From the NCBI GenBank assembly GCA_964610885.1, contig CAZSWR010000019.1, positions 1-42,810 of the forward strand: a stretch of 42,810 nucleotides of DNA, given 5' to 3'. Below, piece after piece: positions 1 through 6,722 of this stretch. Source of the DNA: CAZSWR01 sp964610885 (GTDB lineage Bacteria > Bacteroidota > Ignavibacteria > Kapaibacteriales > UBA2268). Each line of letters starts with the position of its first letter. Position 1 is the stretch's first letter. Below the pieces are notes generated by a model. That model ran no database searches and was not told the DNA's origin. It saw nothing but the letters and a program-made list of their open reading frames with translations. The position numbers were made by a program, and so were the translations under genes.

Positions 1-395
1 TTGCGGTGAAAATTTCTTGCAGTTGCTCGGTTGTGGTTTGATTGCAAGTAGAAATTTGTTATATTTTGTGTCGGGCGAAATCAAGCGCAACGAATGTTGT
101 GGTTTGATTGCAAGTAGAAATTTGTTATATTTCCGGCACATCTAAAGCCGCTGTTGAGCTAGTTGTGGTTTGATTGCAAGTAGAAATTTGTTATATTTCA
201 ATGAACTCGCGCCACCGCTCTGTTAAGGTTGTGGTTTGATTGCAAGTAGAAATTTGTTATATTATACCATTCCAAACCCATTGCCATGGGTTAGTTGTGG
301 TTTGATTGCAAGTAGAAATTTGTTATATTTAAAAACCGTGCCAGAAAAAGTACGGTTGGGTTGTGGTTTGATTGCAAGTAGAAATTTGTTATATT
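1..395 (+). CRISPR. Type II-C CRISPR array (six repeats, five full spacers)
   Basis: Six identical 36-bp repeats start with GTTGTGGTTTG and end with TTGTTATATT, at 30-65, 96-131, 162-197, 228-263, 294-329 and 360-395. All five complete spacers are exactly 30 bp, and 1-29 is a partial spacer, so the array continues to the left of the window. The strand is set by the tracrRNA at about 5015-5106: its anti-repeat pairs with the repeat read on the plus strand, so crRNAs are read left to right, toward the cas genes. A 36-bp repeat beginning GTTGT with 30-bp spacers matches known II-C arrays such as that of Neisseria. No spacer match was noticed elsewhere in the window. The last repeat shows no degeneration. 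Confidence 0.98.
368..395 (+). promoter_or_regulatory. Promoter-like hexamers inside the CRISPR repeat (same in all six repeats)
   Basis: Within each repeat, TTGATT (repeat positions 9-14) lies 16 bp before TATATT (positions 31-36). This resembles a sigma-70 -35/-10 pair; the last copy is given here. Transcription would start about 6-9 nt into the next spacer and leave a guide of roughly 21-24 nt. Repeat-embedded promoters of this kind are established for the Neisseria II-C array. Use in this organism is inferred. Confidence 0.5.
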
Positions 396-462
396 ATCAT
401 TCTTTTAAATAATTATAAAATAATATAATTAACTATAAAAAAGAGTGAAAAAAAATAACAGG
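396..462. other. AT-rich flank between array and terminator (possible leader)
   Basis: These 67 bp are almost all A and T and lie directly after the last repeat, on the cas2 side. They could be a leader or adaptation anchor, or simply the 5' part of the short transcript started by the last repeat. No coding sequence is visible here or in 502-590. Confidence 0.3.
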
Positions 463-501
463 AAAAACGGAGAAAATTTTTAGTTTTCCCCGTTTTTTTT
501 T
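463..501. terminator. Bidirectional Rho-independent terminator between array and cas2
   Basis: The arms 463-476 (AAAAACGGAGAAAA) and 484-497 pair along 14 positions with one mismatch, around a 7-nt loop. A nine-T run follows at 493-501, and the five A at 463-467 form a T run on the other strand. It would stop plus-strand array transcription and also minus-strand transcription leaving cas2. Confidence 0.75.
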
Positions 502-590
502 GATTCCAAATCCAATGCTGAAAAATCGGATAGGCTAAGCCATTGATTTTACACGAACCAAATTCTCGCCCAGTGCTTTGCATTTTTCCG

Positions 591-920
591 TCAGAAAAGC
601 TCCAATTGCCTTGGGCGGTTGGGAGGAGGCTTGCGTTCCACTCCCCAATGCGTCCTGATCAGTTCGTATTGCTTGTCCGTTACAGTCAGTATCGAGACTT
701 TGCCCTCCTTGGGGATTCGATCTTCCACGCGCTTCAGGTGCACTTGGCGCACCTCGATGCTGACCGCGTGGCGCGCATAGACCGAATACTGAAACATAAA
801 GAAACCGTCCTTCAATAAAAAGTTGTGAAAGTCCCGATAGGCCTTTTTCTGTTTCTTGGTTTCGACCGGCAGGTCGAAGAATACGAATAACCACATATTT
901 CTGTACGAGTTAAATATCAT
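591..920 (-). CDS. cas2: CRISPR-associated endoribonuclease Cas2
   Basis: A 109-aa protein. Cas2 is the non-catalytic dimeric centre of the Cas1-Cas2 spacer integration complex. The N-terminal beta strand with the conserved Asp is visible as LFVFFDLPVE (Asp16), followed by a KKAYRDFHNFL helix and FQYSVYAR, as in type II Cas2 proteins. The start is ATG at 920, seven bases after the cas1 stop; an internal Met at residue 9 is an alternative because many family members begin close to the first strand. It is the last gene of the cas9-cas1-cas2 operon. There is no csn2 or cas4 after it, which supports subtype II-C. The C-terminus is Pro/Arg-rich and ends LELF. Confidence 0.95.
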   Translation of the reverse strand: MIFNSYRNMWLFVFFDLPVETKKQKKAYRDFHNFLLKDGFFMFQYSVYARHAVSIEVRQVHLKRVEDRIPKEGKVSILTVTDKQYELIRTHWGVERKPPPNRPRQLELF

Positions 921-927
921 ATTTCGT

Positions 928-1821
928 TTAATTAATTTCGGGATAAACTATCTCTTTCGCCTCTCCCTTCAGGATGCGCACAAAAGATTGGCAAGTGTTT
1001 TGAACCGAGTTCATCAGTGGCTTGCATTCGCCATTCGTCTCGGTTTCGCGGAATGCCACGGCGAGCAGCTCCTGCTTGATGCTCGGCTCCAAGATGGTGA
1101 GGTTCGGGTACGCCTCGAAAAGCCCAAGGGCGATTTCGTCAACGAAAATCCGGTATGGCTCCATCAGGTCGTCGGCGAGGCAAAAAGCATTGTATTGGTT
1201 CTTGTGGAAGATCCCGAGCGTGGGGCAAAGCCCTGAACTGACTATGGCGCGGGCCGTGATCGCCCTCAGCACCGAGTACCCATAGTTAAGGTAGTTGTTC
1301 GGGCAGTCGCCGTCGCGGTCTCGGGCGAACCCGACATCGCCAAAGATCCTTTTCCAATAGAAATTGGCAGCGGTCCCCTCCACGTTTCCCACGTCGCCGC
1401 TTTGGACGCGAGCAATCTTTTTGTTTAGTGTTTCGTACTCCCGCCCGCACTTTTTCAGCAGCAACATCTGGTTGCGCACCTTGGCGGCCACGATTTGCTT
1501 CCAGATGTTTTTCTTGAGGGGCTTTTTAGCACCGATTTGCAGTTTAATCCGTTGCGAAAGCAGCGTGTTCGACTCGGGATTGACCATCAGTCCGGCGGGC
1601 AAGTGCCGTTCGTCGCTCACGAGAATCGCCACGTTGTTCGCCAGCAGAAACGAAAGGGCATAGCCCGTAATGGTTAGTTGCGGGCTGTCCAATTCCACGA
1701 CTGCAATGTCCTCCACCGGAGCCTGTTTGGACTCGCCCGTAGCAGGATATTTCACGACCAAGCTATTATCCTTTATGCTCAGGTATGCCGGGTTCCCAAA
1801 GTGGAGGACTCTCTTGTTCAT
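928..1821 (-). CDS. cas1: CRISPR-associated integrase Cas1 (type II)
   Basis: A 297-aa protein of normal length for type II Cas1. Cas1 inserts new spacers at the array as a Cas1-Cas2 complex. The three metal-binding catalytic residues are seen as Glu148 (NVEGTAA), His206 (GIFHKNQ) and Glu221 (DDLMEPYR). An N-terminal beta-rich domain (about 1-90) is followed by the helical catalytic domain. Its ATG overlaps the cas9 stop in an ATGA arrangement (4 bp), so translation is probably coupled to cas9. cas2 follows after 7 bp. Confidence 0.96.
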   Translation of the reverse strand: MNKRVLHFGNPAYLSIKDNSLVVKYPATGESKQAPVEDIAVVELDSPQLTITGYALSFLLANNVAILVSDERHLPAGLMVNPESNTLLSQRIKLQIGAKKPLKKNIWKQIVAAKVRNQMLLLKKCGREYETLNKKIARVQSGDVGNVEGTAANFYWKRIFGDVGFARDRDGDCPNNYLNYGYSVLRAITARAIVSSGLCPTLGIFHKNQYNAFCLADDLMEPYRIFVDEIALGLFEAYPNLTILEPSIKQELLAVAFRETETNGECKPLMNSVQNTCQSFVRILKGEAKEIVYPEIN

Positions 1822-4800
1822 CGTTTTGCCTCCAATGAAATGAACCCGATTGGATCGACTGTGATTTTTGTTGCGTTGGCATCTAAAAGTAATGTTTTTG
1901 GCACTTTTCTCATTACACCTCTGTTGTCAGTATCAGCAGTGGCTGTAGTTGTATGTTTCCTAAGGATAATAAAAAGACGTTGATCATATTTCTGAATTCG
2001 GAATAATTGATTTGACACGATTTTGTACGTCTTCTTATCGAATGGGTTGAATCCTTCGGGAATATTCCCTGTGAAGATCATCTCGTTTTTTTGGAGGGAC
2101 ATGACGAATTCCATGTTTGGCTTGTAGTCTTTGTCCACCACGGGCAGCTTTGCTTTCATCCTTTGTGATGCCTCGAATAGCGACACCGTTCGCCCTTCGA
2201 TGTTGCCGTTCTCGTCGGCATAGATAGCTATGTGGTGGTTACTATCGGATTCCACCCATATATTTGCATCTTTCCGAATATTTATCATACTTCCGGCCGG
2301 CAATGAAAAGCGAGCAGATTTGATTTGCGTTTTCTGCCCTTTTTTGCCGATTATGTACAATGGATCCTTGAAGCATCCGACTGGCACTTTGGCTTTCTTC
2401 CCGAGGCTGCCGCCGAATTGCTCAATTCTCTCGACGACGATCCTTTTTATTTGCGGGTCGATGATATTCTCGATCTCGTTTGCGGTCATGGATTCCACCG
2501 GCTTCCGCAGCGCATAGAGCGGCATCCCGCTTTCGTTTGTCAGCGGGTTTCCGCCGGTTCCGTGCCTAAGGCCGTAATTGGTTTCTTTGTGCAGGGCGCC
2601 TCGCACTCGCGTATTGATTTTGAATGAAACAATAATTGAGTCCACAGCTGCCTTGACGTCCTTCCAGAAATTTGGCCAATTGTCGGGATGTTTACCGAAA
2701 TCCATTCGGGCCAGGTGTCCATCCTGCGCGTGGCAGGTCGAGAGTTTCTGCACGACTGACCGCGAGCTTTGGGCAATCACGACAGCGTCCACGGCGTGGT
2801 GGCGGTGGTCTCCCCTATCCTTTTTCTTTGCGGTTTCGTTTGTTTCTGCTGGCGCTTCTTGGATTTCGATGCCCTCTTCTTTCTTTTCTTTCAGTATCGA
2901 GTTCATTCCCCAATACCTGCGCAGCACGGCAGTGATTTCGCCGCGCGATACGGAAACGTCGTCGCAAATATGTTTTAGCAGATTGCAGGCCACCCTCGAG
3001 ATGTAGCGCGTATCGTTCAATTGCCGAGTGATGAATCCATTGTTGCCATCGATAGCATAGAATTCTTCGATCGATTTCGCGAGGAATCTCTTTGCTTTCT
3101 TCTCGGGCAGCGACCGCACTCTTTGGCGGACGGCTTCGTATTTGCCAGGGTCGTGCTGGTAGAACTCGAAAGGCGTTCTGTTCCCTTTGTCTTGGTTTTC
3201 GTGAATGTAGCAAAGCGATTTATTCATATACGAATCGTCCAAAGACCGGCTGTAGGGAATAATATGCTCGATTTGGAATTTGGGCGCCTCGCCAAACAGG
3301 TTGTTCAGATCGATTTTCATACCAGTGTATGGGCACTGCCCCTTGCACTCTTCCCAGAGCCGATACTTGATCACGTCGTCCCGCGTGGGATTGGCGATAC
3401 TGAATTCATTGCGCAGCATTTCCTTGATTTTTCGATTGTATTCTTCGCGCTCCTTGTTGCCAAAAAGTATTTCAATTCGCTGTTCTTTGTTCATCCGCAG
3501 ATCCCGAGCCATTTCGACGCGGATAATATCCGGTTTGCCATAGCGGTCGATCAGGCAATTGACAACTTTCCTCATTTGGAACAGTCCCGCCATCACGATC
3601 GGATTAGCAATTCTTTCGGGAATGGGCACGTATTCAGTTTTCTCGATCACTTCCTCGGCTTTCGAGAAATCGTATCCTGCATTCTTTGCTGCGATGTGGT
3701 ACATGTCGCCTTCGCGCATGTAAGGCAAGATTTTGCGAATCGCCTTTTTGCTGACCGAACCGTAATCAGGCTCCACTGTCATTTCGGAAAGGGCTTTGGC
3801 TTCTAATTGGCAAAGGTTCCATTTTTTTTGTACGTAGTCGATCAGCCAATTATTATCCGTAGCGAAATATACAGTATTGAGTATAGTATCCAAATCATCA
3901 TTATTGAACCGATTGAAACTCGAACCGAGAGCCTTCTGGAGCGAAATCAATGATTTGAGGCCATCAATCTTCTTTAGGCTTTCGATGTTCACACGATAGA
4001 CTCCATCTTTCTTCAATCCGAGCACTTTTTTCAATTCAGAGAAGCTCTTCTTGGGGTCTTTTTTGTCTGTTTTTAATTCAATCTTATCATGGCAATGCAG
4101 GTATTCGATGATTCTTTCGCGTTCTTCGGCCGATAGGCATGTTTCTTCGTCCGAGTATCGCCCTTCGCCGTAAACCGTCAATTGGTTAACCTGTTGGAGC
4201 ATACGAAACTCTTGGAATTCGAAAGAGCATTTTGGAGCACGGCGTTTGTTCGGTTCGAAGATGCACTTCCCGATTTTGTCTTTCTGCGATTTGAGTGGCC
4301 TTTGGAAGAAGATTGTCCGGTCGCGTATTTCCTCCCTCAGTTCGTCGGTTAGCAATTCAGGGTAGAACTGGGCCTGTTTCTCCCAGATGGTATCGAACTC
4401 ATTGATGTACATTGAGCGCTCGGTGTATCTTTTCCGAATCCGTTTTTCGTGCGTGTCGAGCGTGGAGAAATACTCCCCAAGCGTTGAGCAGCCGGAGCTA
4501 TTGATTTCCGCCCAAAGTTCGTTAATACCGCTGCTGACCACGCCGGACTCTTTTTTGTCTGATTTTGCGTCGGCCTTCCTATTGCTTTTGTATCCTCGCC
4601 TTTGGGCCAGGTGGTACAGTGCGCGCGAGAATTCCGTAATAGTAACTTTTTCGTGTACAGCGCGAGCTCTCGCGGAGTATGGTTCGATCGAAATGAACTC
4701 GTTCCACTCAATCTCCGTCAGCAAATTATACTGGCGCATGATGTCGTAGAGCCTCTTTTTCCGAAGGTTGCGGCGGTAAAGCTGACGCCTGATCTGGCGC

Positions 4801-4967
4801 TTCTCGGAGCGATTTTTGTTTTTTGATTCCTCTTTTGTTTGATTGATGTTGTTGACGCCCTCCTGGAAGATACGGACGCCGGCATCAATAATTTGAAAAT
4901 TCGTGTCATCGACCAATGCCCACCCAACCGAGTTGGTTCCTAAGTCTAAACCTAAAATTCGCGACAT
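1818..4967 (-). CDS. cas9: Compact type II-C CRISPR endonuclease Cas9
   Basis: 1049 aa from the preferred ATG at 4967. An ATG six codons upstream (4985) is in frame but lacks a ribosome binding site, whereas AGAGGA lies 7 nt before 4967. RNA-guided double-strand nuclease. Numbered from 4967: RuvC-I Asp8 in GLDLGTNSVGWAL; Arg-rich bridge helix about 52-77; RuvC-II Glu485 in IRVEMARDL; an HNH domain with CKGQC (Cys541, Cys545) and catalytic His568 in EHIIPYS followed by DDSYMNK; RuvC-III HHAVDA with His724 and Asp727; WED/PAM-interacting region to the end. All catalytic residues are intact. Length and the HNH cysteines match II-C Cas9 proteins such as NmeCas9. It heads the operon with cas1 and cas2, and the tracrRNA is divergent. 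The PAM cannot be read from the sequence. Confidence 0.97.
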   Translation of the reverse strand: MSRILGLDLGTNSVGWALVDDTNFQIIDAGVRIFQEGVNNINQTKEESKNKNRSEKRQIRRQLYRRNLRKKRLYDIMRQYNLLTEIEWNEFISIEPYSARARAVHEKVTITEFSRALYHLAQRRGYKSNRKADAKSDKKESGVVSSGINELWAEINSSGCSTLGEYFSTLDTHEKRIRKRYTERSMYINEFDTIWEKQAQFYPELLTDELREEIRDRTIFFQRPLKSQKDKIGKCIFEPNKRRAPKCSFEFQEFRMLQQVNQLTVYGEGRYSDEETCLSAEERERIIEYLHCHDKIELKTDKKDPKKSFSELKKVLGLKKDGVYRVNIESLKKIDGLKSLISLQKALGSSFNRFNNDDLDTILNTVYFATDNNWLIDYVQKKWNLCQLEAKALSEMTVEPDYGSVSKKAIRKILPYMREGDMYHIAAKNAGYDFSKAEEVIEKTEYVPIPERIANPIVMAGLFQMRKVVNCLIDRYGKPDIIRVEMARDLRMNKEQRIEILFGNKEREEYNRKIKEMLRNEFSIANPTRDDVIKYRLWEECKGQCPYTGMKIDLNNLFGEAPKFQIEHIIPYSRSLDDSYMNKSLCYIHENQDKGNRTPFEFYQHDPGKYEAVRQRVRSLPEKKAKRFLAKSIEEFYAIDGNNGFITRQLNDTRYISRVACNLLKHICDDVSVSRGEITAVLRRYWGMNSILKEKKEEGIEIQEAPAETNETAKKKDRGDHRHHAVDAVVIAQSSRSVVQKLSTCHAQDGHLARMDFGKHPDNWPNFWKDVKAAVDSIIVSFKINTRVRGALHKETNYGLRHGTGGNPLTNESGMPLYALRKPVESMTANEIENIIDPQIKRIVVERIEQFGGSLGKKAKVPVGCFKDPLYIIGKKGQKTQIKSARFSLPAGSMINIRKDANIWVESDSNHHIAIYADENGNIEGRTVSLFEASQRMKAKLPVVDKDYKPNMEFVMSLQKNEMIFTGNIPEGFNPFDKKTYKIVSNQLFRIQKYDQRLFIILRKHTTTATADTDNRGVMRKVPKTLLLDANATKITVDPIGFISLEAKR

Positions 4968-4974
4968 AAAAATT

Positions 4975-4980
4975 TCCTCT
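4975..4980 (-). promoter_or_regulatory. Ribosome binding site deciding the cas9 start
   Basis: AGAGGA on the minus strand is 7 nt upstream of the ATG at 4967. The in-frame upstream ATG at 4985 has only an A/T stretch before it. This supports the MSRILGLDLG start, which is the usual Cas9 N-terminus. Confidence 0.75.
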
Positions 4981-5008
4981 TGCATTTAAAAATAAATTGA
5001 ATTATATT
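4980..5008 (+). promoter_or_regulatory. Predicted tracrRNA promoter
   Basis: TTGCAT at 4980-4985 and TATATT at 5003-5008 are 17 bp apart, an ideal sigma-70 spacing. The expected start at about 5014-5016 is immediately before the anti-repeat. Confidence 0.6.
5001..5006 (-). promoter_or_regulatory. Predicted -10 box of the cas9 operon
   Basis: The minus strand reads TATAAT here, a consensus -10, and would start the cas9 mRNA near 4994 with a leader of about 27 nt. No good -35 is seen; the region where it would lie (about 5024-5029) falls inside the anti-repeat. It overlaps the -10 box of the tracrRNA on the other strand. Confidence 0.45.
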
Positions 5009-5014
5009 GCATTC

Positions 5015-5106
5015 CAGATATAACAAATTTCTACTTGTAATTCTTATTACAATAAGGTATTCGTACCGTTGGAAAATTCAAAATCTCGGGTCTCTCGGGA
5101 TTTTTT
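5015..5106 (+). ncRNA. tracrRNA of the type II-C system
   Basis: The anti-repeat at 5018-5040 is the reverse complement of the 3' part of the CRISPR repeat over about 23 nt with one G-U pair. After a bulge, TTACAAT (5047-5053) pairs with the repeat's 5' GTTGTGG using wobbles. The following AATAAGG resembles the same position in the Neisseria tracrRNA. Next is a GGTA/TACC stem closed by a TTCG tetraloop (5056-5067), and then a terminator hairpin ending in T6. The RNA joins crRNA and Cas9 and directs RNase III processing. The total of about 92 nt fits II-C tracrRNAs. The 5' end is inferred from the promoter, so it is uncertain by a few bases. Confidence 0.9.
5080..5106 (+). terminator. Rho-independent terminator of tracrRNA
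   Basis: The arms 5080-5090 (AAAATCTCGGG) and 5094-5104 pair over 11 bp with two G-U pairs around a 3-nt loop. A T6 run occupies 5101-5106. Confidence 0.8.
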
Positions 5107-5335
5107 ATTTATACCCTATCAAATACTTATGTTTTCAACGACTTAATCGTTCTGCCGCGACGAGTGCGGTTCGTTTCTATTATTTTATTTAATAATTTAA
5201 TCAAAAATTATGTAATAGCAATGAGTTTTTTATTGTTGTAGGATTCATTCCTCTCCCCCACTCTTCACAAGGATTTCTCTTGGAAAAATCGAATTATTAT
5301 TTCAAATTTGTAATGCGTGATGAAAGGAAATGATA
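5107..5335. other. AT-rich spacer without visible genes
   Basis: There is no supported coding sequence, RNA or strong hairpin in this AT-rich stretch between the tracrRNA terminator and the next gene. It probably holds that gene's promoter. Confidence 0.4.
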
Positions 5336-5584
5336 ATGGAATTATTACAATATGTTTCAATTGCCCTCGAATGCGTGATTGCTGCAATTTTCGCATTCGC
5401 AGCCGTGCGCCGCGGGAAAACTTATTGCTGGTTCTTCGCCGCCACATTCGCGCTCTATGTTGGCTTCGACCTGGCCCGCACCGCCTGCCCGGACGCTTCC
5501 GGCGGCTTCCGCGACGCGCTTTTCCTGGCAGCGACCGCCTCCGCACTGGCCGGCGCAATTGCCGTGGCCAAGCAAAAGAAATAA
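5336..5584 (+). CDS. Small three-helix membrane protein, unknown function
   Basis: An 82-aa protein beginning MELLQYVSIALECVIAAI. AAAGGA stands 7 nt before the ATG at 5336; the ATG at 5330 is too close to that site. Three hydrophobic segments are visible, at about residues 4-22, 29-48 and 60-76, with a short Arg/Lys loop after the first and a basic KQKK end. I do not recognise a family. It lies downstream of the tracrRNA on the same strand but beyond its terminator. Codon use is GC-rich, like the chromosomal genes to its right, so a link to CRISPR is possible but unproven. Confidence 0.6.
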   Translation: MELLQYVSIALECVIAAIFAFAAVRRGKTYCWFFAATFALYVGFDLARTACPDASGGFRDALFLAATASALAGAIAVAKQKK

Positions 5585-5620
5585 ACTGTGTTTTTTGGAA
5601 ATGATTGCTGAAAGTATCAA

Positions 5621-6718
5621 ATGAAAAGAATTATTATTCTTGCATTGTCTGTTGCAAGCCTCCTGGTTTTGAACTCGTGTATAAATAATGACAACCCGCT
5701 CGCCCAAGAGCTTAGTTCCGGCGTAACAACCGAGCTGAACAAAGTCCTCAGCACGTCAATGACGGATTTTGCCCCTCCGGGCATCATCGTCGGCGTCTGG
5801 AGCGACGCGAATGGCCAATGGGTAACTGCCCGCGGGCTTTCCAACACCGAGGGCGACGTTACGATGAACCCCGCCATGTGTTGGCGCGTCGGCGAAATCA
5901 CCGAATCGTACATTGCAACCATGATACTTCAAATGGTTAGCGAAGGCAAAATCAAACTCGACACCAAACTACACGATTTCTACGATGAATTCCCCAATTC
6001 GGAAAATATCACAATCAGCAATCTGCTGAGCCACACCAGCGGGCTTGCGGACATGAACGACAGTCAGCTATTCAGTTCGCTCTGGGCCCGCGATTCGATT
6101 TATTTCCATCCCGATACATTGCTGCTTCGCATTGCCGTTGGGCAGGACCAAACCGAATTGGGAGCATACAAACACGCAAACACAAACTATTTCATTCTCG
6201 GCCGAATACTCGAAATGATCGGCCAGCGGTACATCGAGAATCAAATCGGCGACCGAATCTATGACTTCATTTCCTTGAACCAAACCAGCTTCCCGACGAA
6301 CCTAAGGCTGCCCGACCCATACACCAACGGCTACATCTTTAAGAATGGAAAATTCGAAGACCATACCATCTCGAATATTTCGCTTTCCTGGGCCTCCGCA
6401 TCGATGATCTCGAACGTTTACGATTTGAATCATTGGCTCCGCGGAATAATGTATGGCACAGCACTTCAGAACCAACAAGCCCTGCAAACACAGATGCTTA
6501 CGCCAGTGGCTTCGGACTATGGCTATGGCGTGTTCTGCGGGAATCGTATCGGCAGTTGCGGCTCCGTCCCCGGGTATTCCACTTCGGCGTTCTATTACAA
6601 AGATATTAAATCCACAGTGGTAGTGATGGCAAACGTTAGCGAATCTGGGAAAAACATTGCTGATTCAATTGCGATTCGTATTTCGGCCAAGCTGAAACAG
6701 CTATTCTCGAAAGAATAA
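5621..6718 (+). CDS. Lipoprotein of the serine beta-lactamase/DD-peptidase fold, catalytic motifs lost
   Basis: A 365-aa protein. The N-terminus is a lipoprotein signal with Cys20 in a lipobox-like LNSC. The fold (beta-lactamase-related, PF00144) is supported by family-typical stretches: an RVGEIT segment, LLSHTSGL, ANTNYFILGRILE, and a C-terminal PGYSTSAFYY. The catalytic residues are absent. Where the family has SxxK, this protein has Glu92-Ile-Thr-Glu95. The YxN motif reads His185-Ala-Asn187, and the H-[TS]-G motif reads Ser312-Cys-Gly314. It is therefore probably a non-catalytic, penicilloyl- or peptidoglycan-binding relative. pgeF starts 4 bp after its stop, so the two likely form an operon with an envelope role. 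The frame is intact, so it is not an ordinary pseudogene. Confidence 0.8.
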   Translation: MKRIIILALSVASLLVLNSCINNDNPLAQELSSGVTTELNKVLSTSMTDFAPPGIIVGVWSDANGQWVTARGLSNTEGDVTMNPAMCWRVGEITESYIATMILQMVSEGKIKLDTKLHDFYDEFPNSENITISNLLSHTSGLADMNDSQLFSSLWARDSIYFHPDTLLLRIAVGQDQTELGAYKHANTNYFILGRILEMIGQRYIENQIGDRIYDFISLNQTSFPTNLRLPDPYTNGYIFKNGKFEDHTISNISLSWASASMISNVYDLNHWLRGIMYGTALQNQQALQTQMLTPVASDYGYGVFCGNRIGSCGSVPGYSTSAFYYKDIKSTVVVMANVSESGKNIADSIAIRISAKLKQLFSKE

Positions 6719-6722
6719 TGCG

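Noticed and set aside
3021..3806. Plus-strand open frame inside cas9
   Set aside because: Antisense to conserved Cas9 catalytic regions (RuvC-II and HNH); no family features.
30..5106. Subtype II-A or II-B assignment
   Set aside because: No csn2 or cas4 is found; Cas9 is short with II-C-type HNH cysteines and the tracrRNA resembles the Neisseria type.
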